Source of the DNA: Neoscytalidium dimidiatum
Lineage: Eukaryota > Ascomycota > Dothideomycetes > Botryosphaeriales > Botryosphaeriaceae
Assembly (NCBI GenBank): GCA_037367355.1
Contig: CM074695.1
Coordinates: forward strand, 2,418,001-2,482,000
Direction: 5' to 3'
DNA length: 64,000 bases
Part shown: in pieces, positions 19,726 to 30,669 of the stretch
How the letters are laid out: each line of letters starts with the position of its first letter
Numbering within the stretch: the stretch's first letter is position 1
Program-made: the position numbers and the translations under genes
Notes under the pieces: generated by a model
What the model was told of the DNA's origin: nothing
Database searches by the model: none
The model's input: only the letters and a program-made list of their open reading frames with translations

Positions 19726-21954
19726 ATGCTTGCGAAACAGACGCCGTTGCGAGCTCTTATCCCCGCTGCTCTTCTCCTGCAATCTGCGACGGCCGTCGTG
19801 CGGACCGCTACTCCCCAATTAGGATGGAACAGCTATAACTACTACAGCTGCTTCCCTAACGAGACTGTGCGTATTAGACTTCCCGTCCTGTCGAAACATC
19901 AACCGCGCCTTGTGGCTTCGCTGTTCTTGGCGAATGGATCGCTGGTCCAACCGCCGCCCCACTGCACGTCCCACACCCGGTCTATTAATCCTCTAACGCC
20001 GACCCCATAGATCATTAAGGAGAATGCTCAAGGTCTCGTCGACCTCGGATTCGCCGAAAAGGGATACAACATCGTCACCACCGACTGCGGTTGGTCCTCG
20101 ACCAACAGGACCGCTGACGGCAAAATCACGTGGAATGAAACTTTTTTCCCTTCCGGATTCCCAGCATTGGGAGAATACATCCACGGTCTGGGCTTGCAAT
20201 TTGGCCTCTACTCTGGCGCTGGAAAATGGCAATGCACTACGGACTCATCGAAATACTTCCTGGTGGCTTCATTAGGTAAGTATGCCATTCTGCTTGGAGG
20301 TAGCCAGAATTGCTGACCGCGAAGCAGGCTACGAGGAATCTGACGCTCAGACGTTCGCCGAATGGGGAGGAGATGCTCTGAAATATGACAACTGCTGGGC
20401 CAACGTCACCGAAGATAAGTATTTCCTGAGTCGACGAATCTTTACGTTCTTGATCTGACAACGCCACCACGCTTCGTTGTGTACGATCCTTACGAGCCTG
20501 ACCCGTCTGTCCGCTTTGCGAAGATGTCTCAGGCGCTCGACGCGGTAGACCGACCCATCCTCTACCAGATTTGCCAGTGGGGCGTGGGAGAGGATCTCGG
20601 CGAATGGGCCCCTCGATGGGGAAATAGTTGGCGTATTTCAAACGACATATATAACAGGTATGTGCACATCACAGTGCAGCGTATGTGCCACAGATCACCG
20701 ACACGTGCATGTTACAAGTCTACATTACCCCGAATTCAACCAGAAAATACTAGGAAGAGCTGACACGTGTCTTTCGTAAAGCTGGAGCTCCATTTGGCGC
20801 ATCACCAGTGAGTATTTCCAAACTTGGATCAAGCCCTCATGGTACGCTCGCTAAGCATTACAGACCAGGTCGTTCCCTACTGGAAGCATACCGGTGTTGG
20901 CAAGTATGCTGACATGGACATGCTCATGTACGTTATTTCGCCAAATCCGCTCCCCCATTTCCCATACGCACATCTCAACCCCGTCCCTTTCCCCTCGGTC
21001 GAGTCAAGACCCTAACCTTCAACCCCCAGCATCGGCCTAAATGCCCTAAGCCTTGAAGAAGAGCGCTTCCACTTCACCATGTGGGCGATCAACAAATCAC
21101 CCCTTACCGTCGGCGCGCCCATGTCGACCACCCTCGCTCCTAAGGCCTCCCTCGACATCATGCTCAACGCCGAAGCCCTGGCCATCAATCAGGACGCACT
21201 GGGCGAACAGGCGCGCCTAATCCGGCGCTACACGGAAGAAGAATACGACATCTGGGCCGGCAACCTGACCTCCTCGCGCCTCGTCGTCGCCGTGCCCAAC
21301 TGGCGCAACGCCTCGCAGACGGTCACGCTCAACCTAACGAGCGCGCTCGGCATCGCCTCCGCCGGCGCCGTCCGCGACGTCTGGGCGGGCGCCGACCTCG
21401 ACCCCATCGACGGAGACGGCAGCATCACGCTCGCCCTCGCCGCCCACGAAGCCAAGCTGCTCGTCCTCTCCGACATCACCCCGTCCACGACCTCCCTCGT
21501 CCAGACCGCCTACGCGCCCGTCACATCCGCCACCCTCGCCGGCGGCGCGTCCCTGTCCTCCTGCGGCGCGGACCAGTGCCTCCCCGTCGGCGCCAAGGCC
21601 GTCAACCTCTACCCCGGCGCCACCGCCACCTTCGCGAACCTGTCGTCGCCGTCATCGTCGGGAGGCACCGCGCTCCTCCTCGGCATCGACTACATCAACT
21701 ACGACGTCGCCCTGCAGTCGGCCTGGTCGACCGGCACCAACACGCGCAACCTGACCGTCAGCGTCAACGGCGGCCCCGCCAAGCGCTGGGCGCTGCCCAT
21801 CAGCGGCGGCGACTGGTTCGAGACGGGCAGGCTGGACGTTGAGGTCGAGGGATTCGTTGCAGGCGCGGAGAACGTCGTGGTTGTGGGTGCGCCGGGGCCG
21901 GATCCCGCGCCGGATTTGGTGGGGCTGGCGGTGTTGGAAGTTCGAGGCGCGTGA
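19726..21954 (+). CDS. Secreted GH27 alpha-galactosidase, with one anomalous intron
   Basis: Predicted exons: 19726-19866, 20011-20275, 20328-20418, 20472-20657, 20782-20807, 20864-20927 and 21030-21954, about 565 residues. A signal peptide ([14 protein letters not shown]) precedes the GH27 barrel: [20 protein letters not shown], the nucleophile motif [19 protein letters not shown], the acid/base motif WRISNDI, then [17 protein letters not shown] and [13 protein letters not shown]-terminal beta-sandwich follows, with a further [10 protein letters not shown] jelly-roll-like part. It releases terminal alpha-galactose from raffinose-type sugars and galactomannans outside the cell. All splice sites are canonical except the 3-prime end of the third intron (20419-20471), which ends ACG although phase and branch site fit perfectly. 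The gene may therefore be damaged, or the base may be an error (see findings). Confidence 0.87.
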
Positions 21955-23457
21955 GAGTGAGAGGGGTGTTCGGGGCGGTTGTGGGTGCTGTGAGGTGGGA
22001 ACGGGAGGGGTTGGAGGTAACCTGAGTGCATGTATGGTATTGTGACAGCTATCTGGAAGTGAACACCATGTGTTGCCTGGCCGAGTAGACATACGAAGAG
22101 ATGATAAAGGTTCAGAATCGTCCTTCTTGTAGAAGAGCCGAACCGGGTCACGAGTCTGCTCAGTGCCTGTCTACAAGTGAGCTCTCCTGATAGGGTGACT
22201 ACAGACGGCGGTCACAATATGACCTGACCTGTATGTTTGACACGGCTTAGGGGCAAAGACTACGCTGGAAAAGGCTGATATGTCGGCGGATTGGGCCACT
22301 TACTCCGCAGATACTAGGTCATGCTAGCACTAATTATTTAGTGTTAAGTATTGAACGTCACGATGAGCTGTTAGTTAATGGGCATCTCCACACCCTTCGT
22401 AAGACTCGAAGATGCTCGATATTCATATCTATTTCGTTCTGCAGCATCAAATTTGTTAGAATAACACTTATACCTCCGTCAGCTGTGAATCATCGCTTCC
22501 TCACAATCAATAACAACGCAAATCATTCAATATGCTGAGTGTATAAAATGCTGTTACCAGTCAACAAATGCGAAGCTTGGCATGGACGTTTCATGTGTTG
22601 GGCGCCGAGAATTCAGTACCGCCAGGAACCTCGTTAACATCGAAGTGGTTGTGACCCCATTGGTTGGTGCAGCATCTATAAAGCGAAGCATTCAATACGA
22701 AAGCCAGGTTGAAATGAACGCAGAAACCAAGAGGGCTCATCCCTGCCAACCCACCCGATGATCACTGATCCTTCGGAGCCGTTGTGGTCCGTCGGTCCGT
22801 GCCTTCCCTCATGGACATAGTGAAGGTACCATGAACACCAATGCTATCCCAGAATTATTCTATAAGCTTACTTCTGAGTCAAATTGTTCGTCCGAAACTT
22901 ACCGAAACCGTCCGCACACCGCTCGGACCCGGAGCTTCCGGAGGTTAACCGGGTATCCCTACAAACTTCAAAACATAAGCCGAGGTGAGCAGACCAACGA
23001 CTGCTGCGTCATCTCCTAGCCCAGGGGTTGACATTTGAGTTGTGTATGTCTTATTTCGTACAGATGCAGCTGTTGACTTTACTCATTTCGCAGTGGGTCC
23101 GTCAATAAACCAATCAACCTCCGCCTGCTCCGCCGCCAAACCGGAGACATTCTCCTCCTCGAGGTCGCATGTTTTCAAATAGAAAAGAAGGATGACGTCC
23201 GGGTCACTAAACAAGAAGTCGTTATCCAAGTCGAAATATATTCAGATTCATACAAGCCGTGGCACTTCCCAATCACTTATACTTCGAGAGCTATTCCAAG
23301 ACTGTCCCGTTTATATATGAAATTACTACTAAGACACCATACGAACCAGTCACGCAAGTTTCTAAGCTATGTGTCCATCCGCCCCGCCGATCCGCAAGTA
23401 GGACTCATCACTTCCCACGGAAAGTAATCTCTGCCCCAAGACCCTGCCGAGCCTCCT
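21955..23457. other. Gene-poor, lower-GC region
   Basis: No supportable gene. Short frames only; GC is visibly lower than in the flanking genes. It starts the orphan island described in the findings. Confidence 0.5.
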
Positions 23458-24233
23458 TCAGAAAGTACCTGAAGCCCTCCTGTTAGCTCCACTGACGTCA
23501 ACTGTACTAACCCACTCACCCGGTCTCTCCGTCTGCGTCTGTGCATCTGACCACTTCTCATCTCCACGCTCCCCGCAAGGCCCGTATGGCCTGGCCGTCG
23601 GCTCTGGTCCCGTCTGCGTGACTGTCGGTTGGATGGTACCTGACGACCTGGTATGCGGCAACTCAGGGCTCCCACTCGAGGCAGCAGGAGCACCAGAAGC
23701 AGTAACGTGGTGCCTCCCACCCACGGAGCTCCTCGCCCCATCTACTTCAGCGCTCACGCTCGGATCCTGATACCGAACGAGATGCGTTTCTGCCCGTTTC
23801 ATCAGTATACACACACACACACACACACACTCTCTCTCTCTCTCTCTCTCTCTTCTAGACCCTCTCCCTGCCTCCTTTTCCCCTCTTCCTCCTCCTCCTG
23901 GCCCCTCGTTCTCATGAAAAGCGCGTGTAAAGAATATATATATATATATATATAAAAGAAGAGAAGCATACCGGCATTGGGCACGCACACAAAGTTCCGC
24001 GCGTGGTTCCGGTAGCTGAGGACCTGAGTCGCGACCAGCAGCGCGGACGCCAGCGTCGCCGAGGACGCCAGCGCCAGCACGATGCCGAGCCGCAGGTTGG
24101 CGCCGCGGTCGGGTGTCGGCAGCAGCGGCGCCACGCTCAGGACGATCATCGCGCCCGTGAGCACGAGGCTGGCGGACGTCGCGATGGCGAGGAGGGCCGC
24201 GGTGCGGAGGCGGCGGCGCGGAGGCGTGGGTCG

Positions 24234-24270
<37 letters not shown>

Positions 24271-24290
24271 TCGTGCGGCCGGGGTGGCAT
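23458..24290 (-). CDS. Hypothetical two-pass membrane protein with low-complexity tail
   Basis: I do not recognise a family. Model: exon 1 24290-23972, exon 2 23789-23520, exon 3 23468-23458, about 199 residues. Intron 1 (23790-23971) has GTATGC..GGGCAG borders and a TACTGATG branch site; intron 2 (23469-23519) is GTGAGT..TTCAG, 51 nt, in frame either way. The protein starts MPPRPHD followed by a poly-alanine run, a basic patch (RRRLR), one hydrophobic segment of about 25 residues (LLAIATSASLVLTGAMIVLS), a short polar loop with RGANLRL, and a second (GIVLALASSATLASALLVAT). The remaining about 95 residues are Ser/Thr/Pro/Gly-rich and probably cytosolic. Consistent codon phase across intron 1 is the main support. 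Confidence 0.5.
23808..23854. repeat. Compound (AC)n(TC)n microsatellite
   Basis: About 11 AC units run directly into about 11 TC units. It lies inside the first intron of the membrane-protein candidate at 23458-24290. Confidence 0.95.
23934..23954. repeat. (AT)n microsatellite
   Basis: About ten AT units within the same intron as the (AC)(TC) tract, near its 5-prime splice site on the minus strand. Confidence 0.95.
24234..24270. repeat. (GGC)n repeat encoding poly-alanine
   Basis: Twelve GGC units on the plus strand, read as GCC alanine codons on the minus strand, near the N-terminus of the membrane-protein candidate. Likely to vary in length between strains. Confidence 0.95.
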
Positions 24291-24317
24291 GGTGTGGTTG
24301 GAATGATCAGTAGGTTT

Positions 24318-24364
24318 TTCTTCTTCTTCTTCTTCTTCTTCTTCTTCTTCTTCTTCTTCTTCTT
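24318..24364. repeat. (TTC)n / (GAA)n microsatellite
   Basis: About fifteen TTC units, about 30 bases upstream of the minus-strand ATG at 24290, so probably within its 5-prime UTR or core promoter as a GAA tract. Confidence 0.95.
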
Positions 24365-25460
24365 GCTTTTTATTTTCTTGTTATCTGGGAATGGTGGGGG
24401 GGTTGGAGAGGTGAGGCGTGTGTGTGGAAGGTCTCTGTTGAAGAAGACACGGGGGTGAAGGAATGATTTTAGGAGACTGTCGTTACGGTGCGGCACCCAC
24501 AGAGCAAGCAAGTTGGGAAGAACCCGAACATATGGGGTTGTCCACAGTCACGTGTTAATCGGTGATCAAAAGGATCCGTAGACACTGGGCATGAATTGTA
24601 TGGGAGTTTCATACTGTCTAAAAGCAGTAACCTCTAGATAGCTCTGACCTCCGTAGCCAACTCCTTACAACAATTCAGCACTATTGTTGGTCACAAAGCC
24701 TTCTCACGCAGTGCTGAGTCAACACTTGCTTTTGTTCTCTCCTTGTGCCCATTCCAGGAAATTCCAGTGACAGGTTCTCTCCCTTTCTGGCATTTGAATT
24801 CTTAGAGTTAGAGGCCGACCACCACAGGAGTGTGGTGTGGTGTGGTGGGGGAATGAATGTCAAGACAGGGCGCTCCTTGGCGATGTTTTGTGAAGCTGGG
24901 CGGTCTCCTTGCGTGGAGTTTTGATGGAGGTAGGAGAGGATGCCAGATTTCGAGGTACCTACTCTCGAGAGAGGGGAGAGTGGAGAGGGGGCTGGCTTGT
25001 TTTAGCAAAATAAAAAAGGTTGGTTTTCTAATCGAGCTGCTGCTCTTGAGCCCAGATCCACTACAATTCGGATAACAAAAGTAGGGGGACTAATTTTCTG
25101 CCGCCCGGTATAGGCCTTTAACAAAGGGGCCATAGCTCCTTAACTCATTATTCATGGACAACCATTGTTGAAGCCACTGATATAAATTAATGCCAAATAG
25201 GGATACTGCTCTCAGCTACGACCTTCAGTTTAACTCTTTGTAGAAACGAAGCAAGCAACCAACTTGCTCTTCTATCTTGCGTTAAAACAAAATTACACTA
25301 CTTTTATGAAAATAACCTACAAGTCTCCTCAAAATTCTAGGTCATGCCGACTGTGCGGTTAAAACATTTCCCACGGGTATGCCAGTTGGGTAAGACTCCG
25401 GGGGGGCTCGCCAATCTATATTCCTCTTTCCAAATCATCTAAACACTGTAAGCTAATCTC
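24365..25460. other. Lower-GC intergenic region, no gene seen
   Basis: Lies between two minus-strand membrane-protein candidates. I find only short frames without support. Confidence 0.4.
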
Positions 25461-25712
25461 CTATTCAGAAAGGGATAGGAACGAGTGTATTGATTTACCT
25501 GTCTGTAGAATGCCGTAGACGAGCAACTCGAAATGCACAATCATGAAACCGCTAAACCCGATTAGAAGTAACGAGCCAGTGGCGAAGAGTTGCGGTGCAT
25601 TTGTCGCAGATACGGAATCAAGTAGTAATAATAGGAATATTCCGAGACAGTGCGCAATCAAAGATTGTATAATGACGAATTGGACTCTTAGAAACGGATT
25701 TCTATTCGACAT
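25461..25712 (-). CDS. Hypothetical small two-pass membrane protein
   Basis: No family recognised. A true ATG at 25712 opens MSNRNPFLRV, then two hydrophobic segments, VIIQSLIAHCLGIFLLLLL and SLLLIGFSGFMIVHFELLVY, joined by a loop of about a dozen residues. A GTAAAT donor (minus strand, at about 25494-25499) follows ILQTG, so the last codons in the unspliced frame may be intronic; an acceptor such as GTTTAG near 25438 would give a short DLERGI end. Layout resembles the candidate at 23458-24290 (basic start, hairpin of two helices, intron shortly after), but I see no clear sequence similarity. A 17-A run lies upstream at about 25825. Confidence 0.35.
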   Translation of the reverse strand: MSNRNPFLRVQFVIIQSLIAHCLGIFLLLLLDSVSATNAPQLFATGSLLLIGFSGFMIVHFELLVYGILQTGKSIHSFLSLSE

Positions 25713-26753
25713 CGTGATGAATGCGTGGAATGGAGGTGATGGAGCAGGCTGAACGGGAGGATACCCCTTTAAGAAAAAAAGGTCTTCAGTAATGATTTCG
25801 AGATCGACGTAGTCACGATCCCTTGAAAAAAAAAAAAAAAAAGGTTCTAACGAGGGAATTAGTCTTGGAAGTGAGACATGTCACTATTCGGCGGAATTTT
25901 GGTTCGTGGTTCTTTGTTGCTGATCCACGATTTTTGCTCCCTCGCATAGCTACAACATGGAATTGCCAGGCAAAAACGTCATTGAGCGCTAATAATATGC
26001 GGAAGAACTAGACCAGTCAAGCTAGAAATGCAGCCTCATCGCTTTTTCGAATGCACTTTGTTAGATACATGTGCTCTTTGAGTGACAAAACGGTTTACTT
26101 GACTTTCTGGTAGCTCTTTTAAAAATATTCAAATATAATCTTCCATTAATCAAGAACCACTGGAGGCATTTGGGTATGGGAGCGAGATGAATAATTTTGC
26201 GTTCGCGGAGAATATTGTAAGGCTTTGGCCAGTTCTCATAATAATTGTCTGTTACGTTGGTTTATAAAGAGACTGTCTTTGGATTGGTTCCCGAAGTTGC
26301 GGTACTGGCAATCAGATGGTGCTGCAAGACACGAAGTTATGGTGATTATAGTGCTCTGAGAATGAAAGAGAGCACCGAACCGTGACTTGCGAGCGTCCAG
26401 TACGGCATCAGGTGAAATAATCCCTCCCCAGCAAAGTTTTGGTTTTGATAGATTCCTCCTCGCTACGGTTTTCAACATCCCATATGTCCATGAAAGGTTT
26501 GACTGTTGATTAAAACAGACTGGAGAGTTCTATCTCGCTGGCCATGGAGCTTCCCGAAAGCTGGTTTGTAAATTTTGATCCAGGCCGAAGGAGCTGGTCA
26601 ACGAACCGTCCTCCAATCGTCTTGGGTAGTCGAGCAAGATGACCATCAAATGGAGGCTCATGATACCTACTTTCATCAGCCAATCTCTCGAGCAAGCGGA
26701 AAGGCCAGCACTTACCCCTTCGACTGTTCTCAATCGTCTAAGTTATCTTCCCA
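25713..26753. other. Lower-GC intergenic region, no gene seen
   Basis: Short overlapping frames only, including a homopolymer A run near 25825-25841. No signature of mobile elements found by eye. Confidence 0.4.
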
Positions 26754-26903
26754 TCACCGCTTCCGGCAGCGCATGACAAGAATAATTACCACAAGAATAA
26801 ACAACACCGCTAGTAGCGCCGCCGAGATATTGACGAGCATGAATTTGACCACCTCGTCCATCTCCCTCCGGTGCAGGTTTGTATAGAGTTGTGGCGGCGG
26901 CAT
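26754..26903 (-). CDS. Micro-ORF encoding a single-pass membrane peptide (candidate)
   Basis: A 49-codon frame from ATG 26903 to TGA 26754-26756. It has a polar N-terminus (MPPPQLYTNLHRREMDEVV), one strongly hydrophobic stretch (ISAALLAVLFILVVIILVM, 19 residues) and a basic end RCRKR followed at once by the stop. That pattern suits a single-pass protein with a short cytosolic C-terminus. The frame is open upstream as far as a TAA about 60 bases before the ATG, so this could also be the last exon of a spliced gene. No homologue is known to me and no promoter is evident. Confidence 0.25.
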   Translation of the reverse strand: MPPPQLYTNLHRREMDEVVKFMLVNISAALLAVLFILVVIILVMRCRKR

Positions 26904-28020
26904 CGTAGTCAGAAGGTATCTTGTAAGAGAGAACGGCAGTCCAGATCCGGCATGTAATTGACGAGGTTAATGATGTGGTTATCGTCGTCAACAGCGATTC
27001 AGCAACTAGGACGAATTTTCCGTACGCGGGTGACAAGAAAGTGTATGCTACGTCATCCCTGTGACGTGGCAAAATCCGGCGCGCACGGGAAGGCCTTCAA
27101 CAAAGATTCAAACTTTGGCTTAATCCCTCTGTACGGTGAGACAGGATAAGAAAGGGATGCACATCTTGGCAAATGAAAAACGTATCCTCACAAATGAATC
27201 ACACAGATCGAAGGCGATAGCGAGAATGGAAAAGGTACAGAAGGCTCACACCTTACATTCTCCCCGCAAACTGATAATGCGACCCAGAGCAAATAAGGTT
27301 CTCTTGCTCCACTGAAGAAACTTGCACCCACACGCCCCCCTGTGCGATCATCAACCGGGTCTTTCCTGTTCTTGGCTAGGTGTGACTGAACCAAGCATTC
27401 TTCACGGGCTCGGCCTGTAGTTCCTAAGCTCCACAGGGGGGAGTATCGTACCTGCAGAAGTTTGTTGAATCTTCACTAGCATTACGTCTCGGCAGGGTGG
27501 AAAAGAGGACGTAGTGGGCTGTGCTGGGGTGGAGATCCTGGGGGATTTAACAAAGACTCGGCACTTCATGTGGTCAATCGCACAAAAGCTTTGCCGGGTT
27601 GAGAAAACGGGTACACACAGCGCAGGCAATTTTGCATTTCAGCGAGTCGATTCATGATTTCGGCCGCCGCAGGTACCAGATATTTGTCTCTTATTATTTC
27701 TTCACATTTATGGCATCCGACGGCGTGGCTTGTATAGCCTTTATTACTCGCGCCGTCATTTGCTGTGTTTCTCTTAGGAAAGTTACGAGGTGATGCCTCT
27801 GGCGGGCATGTGTCTGCATGCTGCCTGTTACACTTGCCGCCATCTTCACGGCAAGCTCCTGGGACTAATATCCCACTATCAGGCGACGCCGTCGGCCTTT
27901 GACCACTACCGTTTGCGTGGCCTGTGAACAGCAGAGACAATGCGTCAGACGCCAAGAGGCGTGCCTTGTTAAACAGCAGAACTGCCAAGATGGTGGTGGC
28001 TGGCAGTTGGATCAATTACT
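26904..28020. other. Intergenic region and 3-prime flank of the Est1-type gene
   Basis: The minus-strand frame 27566-28015 begins at TTG, directly after the Est1-type stop, and is probably 3-prime UTR. No other gene is supported. Confidence 0.4.
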
Positions 28021-30669
28021 TCATTCATCCACATCCATCGCGTCACCGGAGCGACGAGCGCTCCAGCGGCGGCTAGAACTGTCATATTTCAAACCAAGGT
28101 TTCTCTGCACACGAATTAGCTTCACTGTGGTCCACCTGGTCTGAGAAACGACTTACCGAAGCGAGGCGAACCCCTAACCACAGAATCCTCTCAGTTCGTG
28201 ACCTAATTGTTGAAGCCAGTTCCAGCATCCGCTCTTCTTCATCCACGACCCCGCTGAACCACGTTGCCGGATAGTACGAGTGAGCCCATAGTTGACCCCT
28301 GATGAGGTAGTCTTCTGGCAATGGCCGGAAGTCCTCATCGCCTTCTCTAATGAAGCGAGGCGACTCGATCGCTTGAGTCATTGTCTCTGACTTCGCCAAG
28401 GTATTGAGGAAGAAGGCAAACCCCTCCCACTGGACGTATTCGAAAATGTAGGACGTATCGTATGGAAGCGTTGCAAGTTGATTCAAAAAAGCGAGCAGGA
28501 TGTGAAAATGGGTTAGGACATTCTTATCCCCAAAGCGCCGAAGGACAACATTTAATGTATCGAAAGTGAGACGACAGGCGGAAGAAAAGGTGGAGGAAGC
28601 CTGGAGGTCGAGCTTCATGTCGTCAGGCGCGGGCGGTGTTGGCGGCATAATGTTTTGAGAGTATTGTCCATCAGGGTCGTCATTGTTCTCCATTTGGTCA
28701 CGTATATTATGTTGCAGTTGCGTCGCGAAAGCGAGCCGCAGGAAACTGTCCTCACTGCCGTAGTCGAACAGGCTGGCAATGTTCGCAATGGCCATATACG
28801 CTCCCTGCTCCTTCCATTTCGAGGTAACGCGTCCAATGCTGTTGTCCAGTTGTCCATTAAACTCGGTCAGGCTGAGGTCAAACGTATGCTGAGTTCCATG
28901 TTCTTTTTCAAAGAGTAATCCGTGTGCACGTATGAAGCTGGTTTCAACGGGAAGGGAATGAGAATAAGACGTATTTGAGCGGCCGAGAATGGGATCGAAA
29001 AGCGTAAGGATGGATTCGCGTGCGCTCATAAACGGCTGGACGCACGTAAGTGACCGGCAATAAAAGTAGAGCTGCTGAAGAGCATTTGGTCTTGCTAGGA
29101 TGGCCAGATGGTGGTAGAGACGGCCGACGGCAGGGCTCTTATCGGCGGCTTTGCTGTACCAGAAGCGTGCAACTCCCGCCCAGGTTTCCCGATCCCGGAG
29201 ATCCTCGTCTTCGATAGCCATACGGTAGCGTCCAAGGTCTCCAAGGCATTCGATCCAAGTATCCTCAAAAGCAGGAACAGTTTCGTAGAGAAGCGCCATC
29301 ATCTGGTACGCTAGGTAAATAAAAGTAAGCATGTACTCCAGAGACTCGGGCAAGCGATGGCGAAGCAGCTCCAGAAACGAATGGATGCCATGCTTCCACA
29401 TCCGGGCGGGCATGGAATATTTTGCAGCGAGCCGACGTAATGCTGGGCTCGCCGACGGATGCTGGGACGCCAAAAAGAAATCGTGATGTTCGTGTAGTAA
29501 GGTTCTATGCAATGCAATGAGAGCCTGCCAGTGATCGGGGGCCAATCTAGGCTGCTGCCCGGACACCGGATCCCGCTCAGCTGCCGCTTGAGCCTTGTCC
29601 ACGTGGATGCATTTTGACTCCACCATGGTGAGGCCGGCATATATAGATTTAACTTCAGCTGCAAGTTGCTCCTGGGAGATGGGTCTGGAGTCGGGCTGGA
29701 GCACCAAGTCGGGCCATTCCTCATTCGTTGGCATCGGCAGAACTGCCGACTGACCTGGCACCGAAGGGGGGACTGGGCTACCCGCAGGCGAGGCCGATGA
29801 AGGCGAGACGGACGAGTGAGCCCGATGGGTCTTGGGTTGAGAGCCATGGAAGGGCAGCGCTGCAGGCTGCTGTGCACGTGGGTCACCCGTGACCTTACGC
29901 TTGGTGCTTGACTGCGGGGTTCCGGGAGCGGGAGCGGGAGCGGGAGCGGGAGCGGGAGCAGGAGCAGGCGCCGGGTGATAGGGCAGAGACTGCTCTTCAT
30001 ACATATCAACGTCGGCAATTTGAGGCTCGACGGCGGCATCGTAGCCGCGAGCCTTAGTTGACTTGACATCCTGACGGAGATGGGGTGGGTTAGGTGATTC
30101 TGACGCGGCCATGTCAGATTCAGCAGACGTCTGAAGGCTCGAGCGGGTCTTACTTTGCTGCAGGTTCAGCCGGGTGATGTCCGGCGTCTGACCCCTAGAG
30201 GGAACATCCTGGCGGCGCGAGTGCTTGGACAAGCGCTGCTTGTGGCGGACAGTGGCGATTTGCTTTCTACGGTCAAGGTTAGGTTAGGTTAGGCCAGGTC
30301 AGGAGGTCGGGTCAGGTCAGGTCATGATCAGGATGGGAGGAAGATGGGGGGGGAGATGGCGGCAGGGCGGCGCGCGGTTGGGGATGGGATGGGATGGGAG
30401 GGGGGGCAGACTCACGCTTTATGCAGAGCCTCGTCTCTTAGTAATTTCCTAAAAAGGGAAGTGCCTTCCTTCACACCGGAGCCCTGGATCTGTTGGGCAT
30501 GGCTCGAGCGGACATGGTTCCACAGGGCGTCATCGCGGTCAAACAGCTCACAGTCGCAGTAGGGACAAGCGAGAGTCTCGCTGAGTGGCTGGGCCAGAGC
30601 AGCGGACTTCGCCTGGGCTCGCTGGGTCTGTGCTAGGCCTTCTCGCAAGTAGTCGTAGTCTGTGTTCAT
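28021..30669 (-). CDS. Est1/SMG7-type DNA/RNA-binding protein with N-terminal C2H2 finger
   Basis: Three exons (30669-30416, 30266-28157, 28104-28021) give 815 residues; introns are GTGAGT..CCGTAG (149 nt) and GTAAGT..GTGCAG (52 nt). Residues 35-57 form a C-x2-C-x13-H-x4-H finger (CPYCDC...HVRSSH). A disordered, Pro/Ser-rich stretch with a (PA)n run (about 180-200) follows. From about residue 300 the protein is helical and contains the Est1/SMG5-7 hallmark GRLYHHLAILARPNALQQLYFYCRSL (only partly quoted: YHHLAILARPN) near 460, followed by RESILTLFD. The C-terminus AMDVDE is reached only after splicing. Such proteins act in telomerase regulation or nonsense-mediated decay; which applies here cannot be read from sequence. 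A start at the internal TTG/SKHSRR would miss the finger. Confidence 0.83.
30276..30295. repeat. Short GGTTA direct repeat in an intron
   Basis: Three AGGTT/TTAGG units in the first intron of the Est1-type gene. Reminiscent of telomere motif but too short and not the TTAGGG unit. Confidence 0.5.

Noticed and set aside
22000..28000. Mobile element as the cause of the lower-GC island
   Set aside because: No transposase or reverse-transcriptase fragments, long terminal repeats or inverted repeats could be seen by eye.
27566..28015. 149-codon minus-strand frame with a signal-like start and several Cys
   Set aside because: It begins at TTG, not ATG, six bases after the Est1-type stop; most likely 3-prime UTR.
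30276..30295. Telomere-like TTAGG repeat
   Set aside because: Only three units, five-base rather than the usual fungal TTAGGG, and inside an intron.
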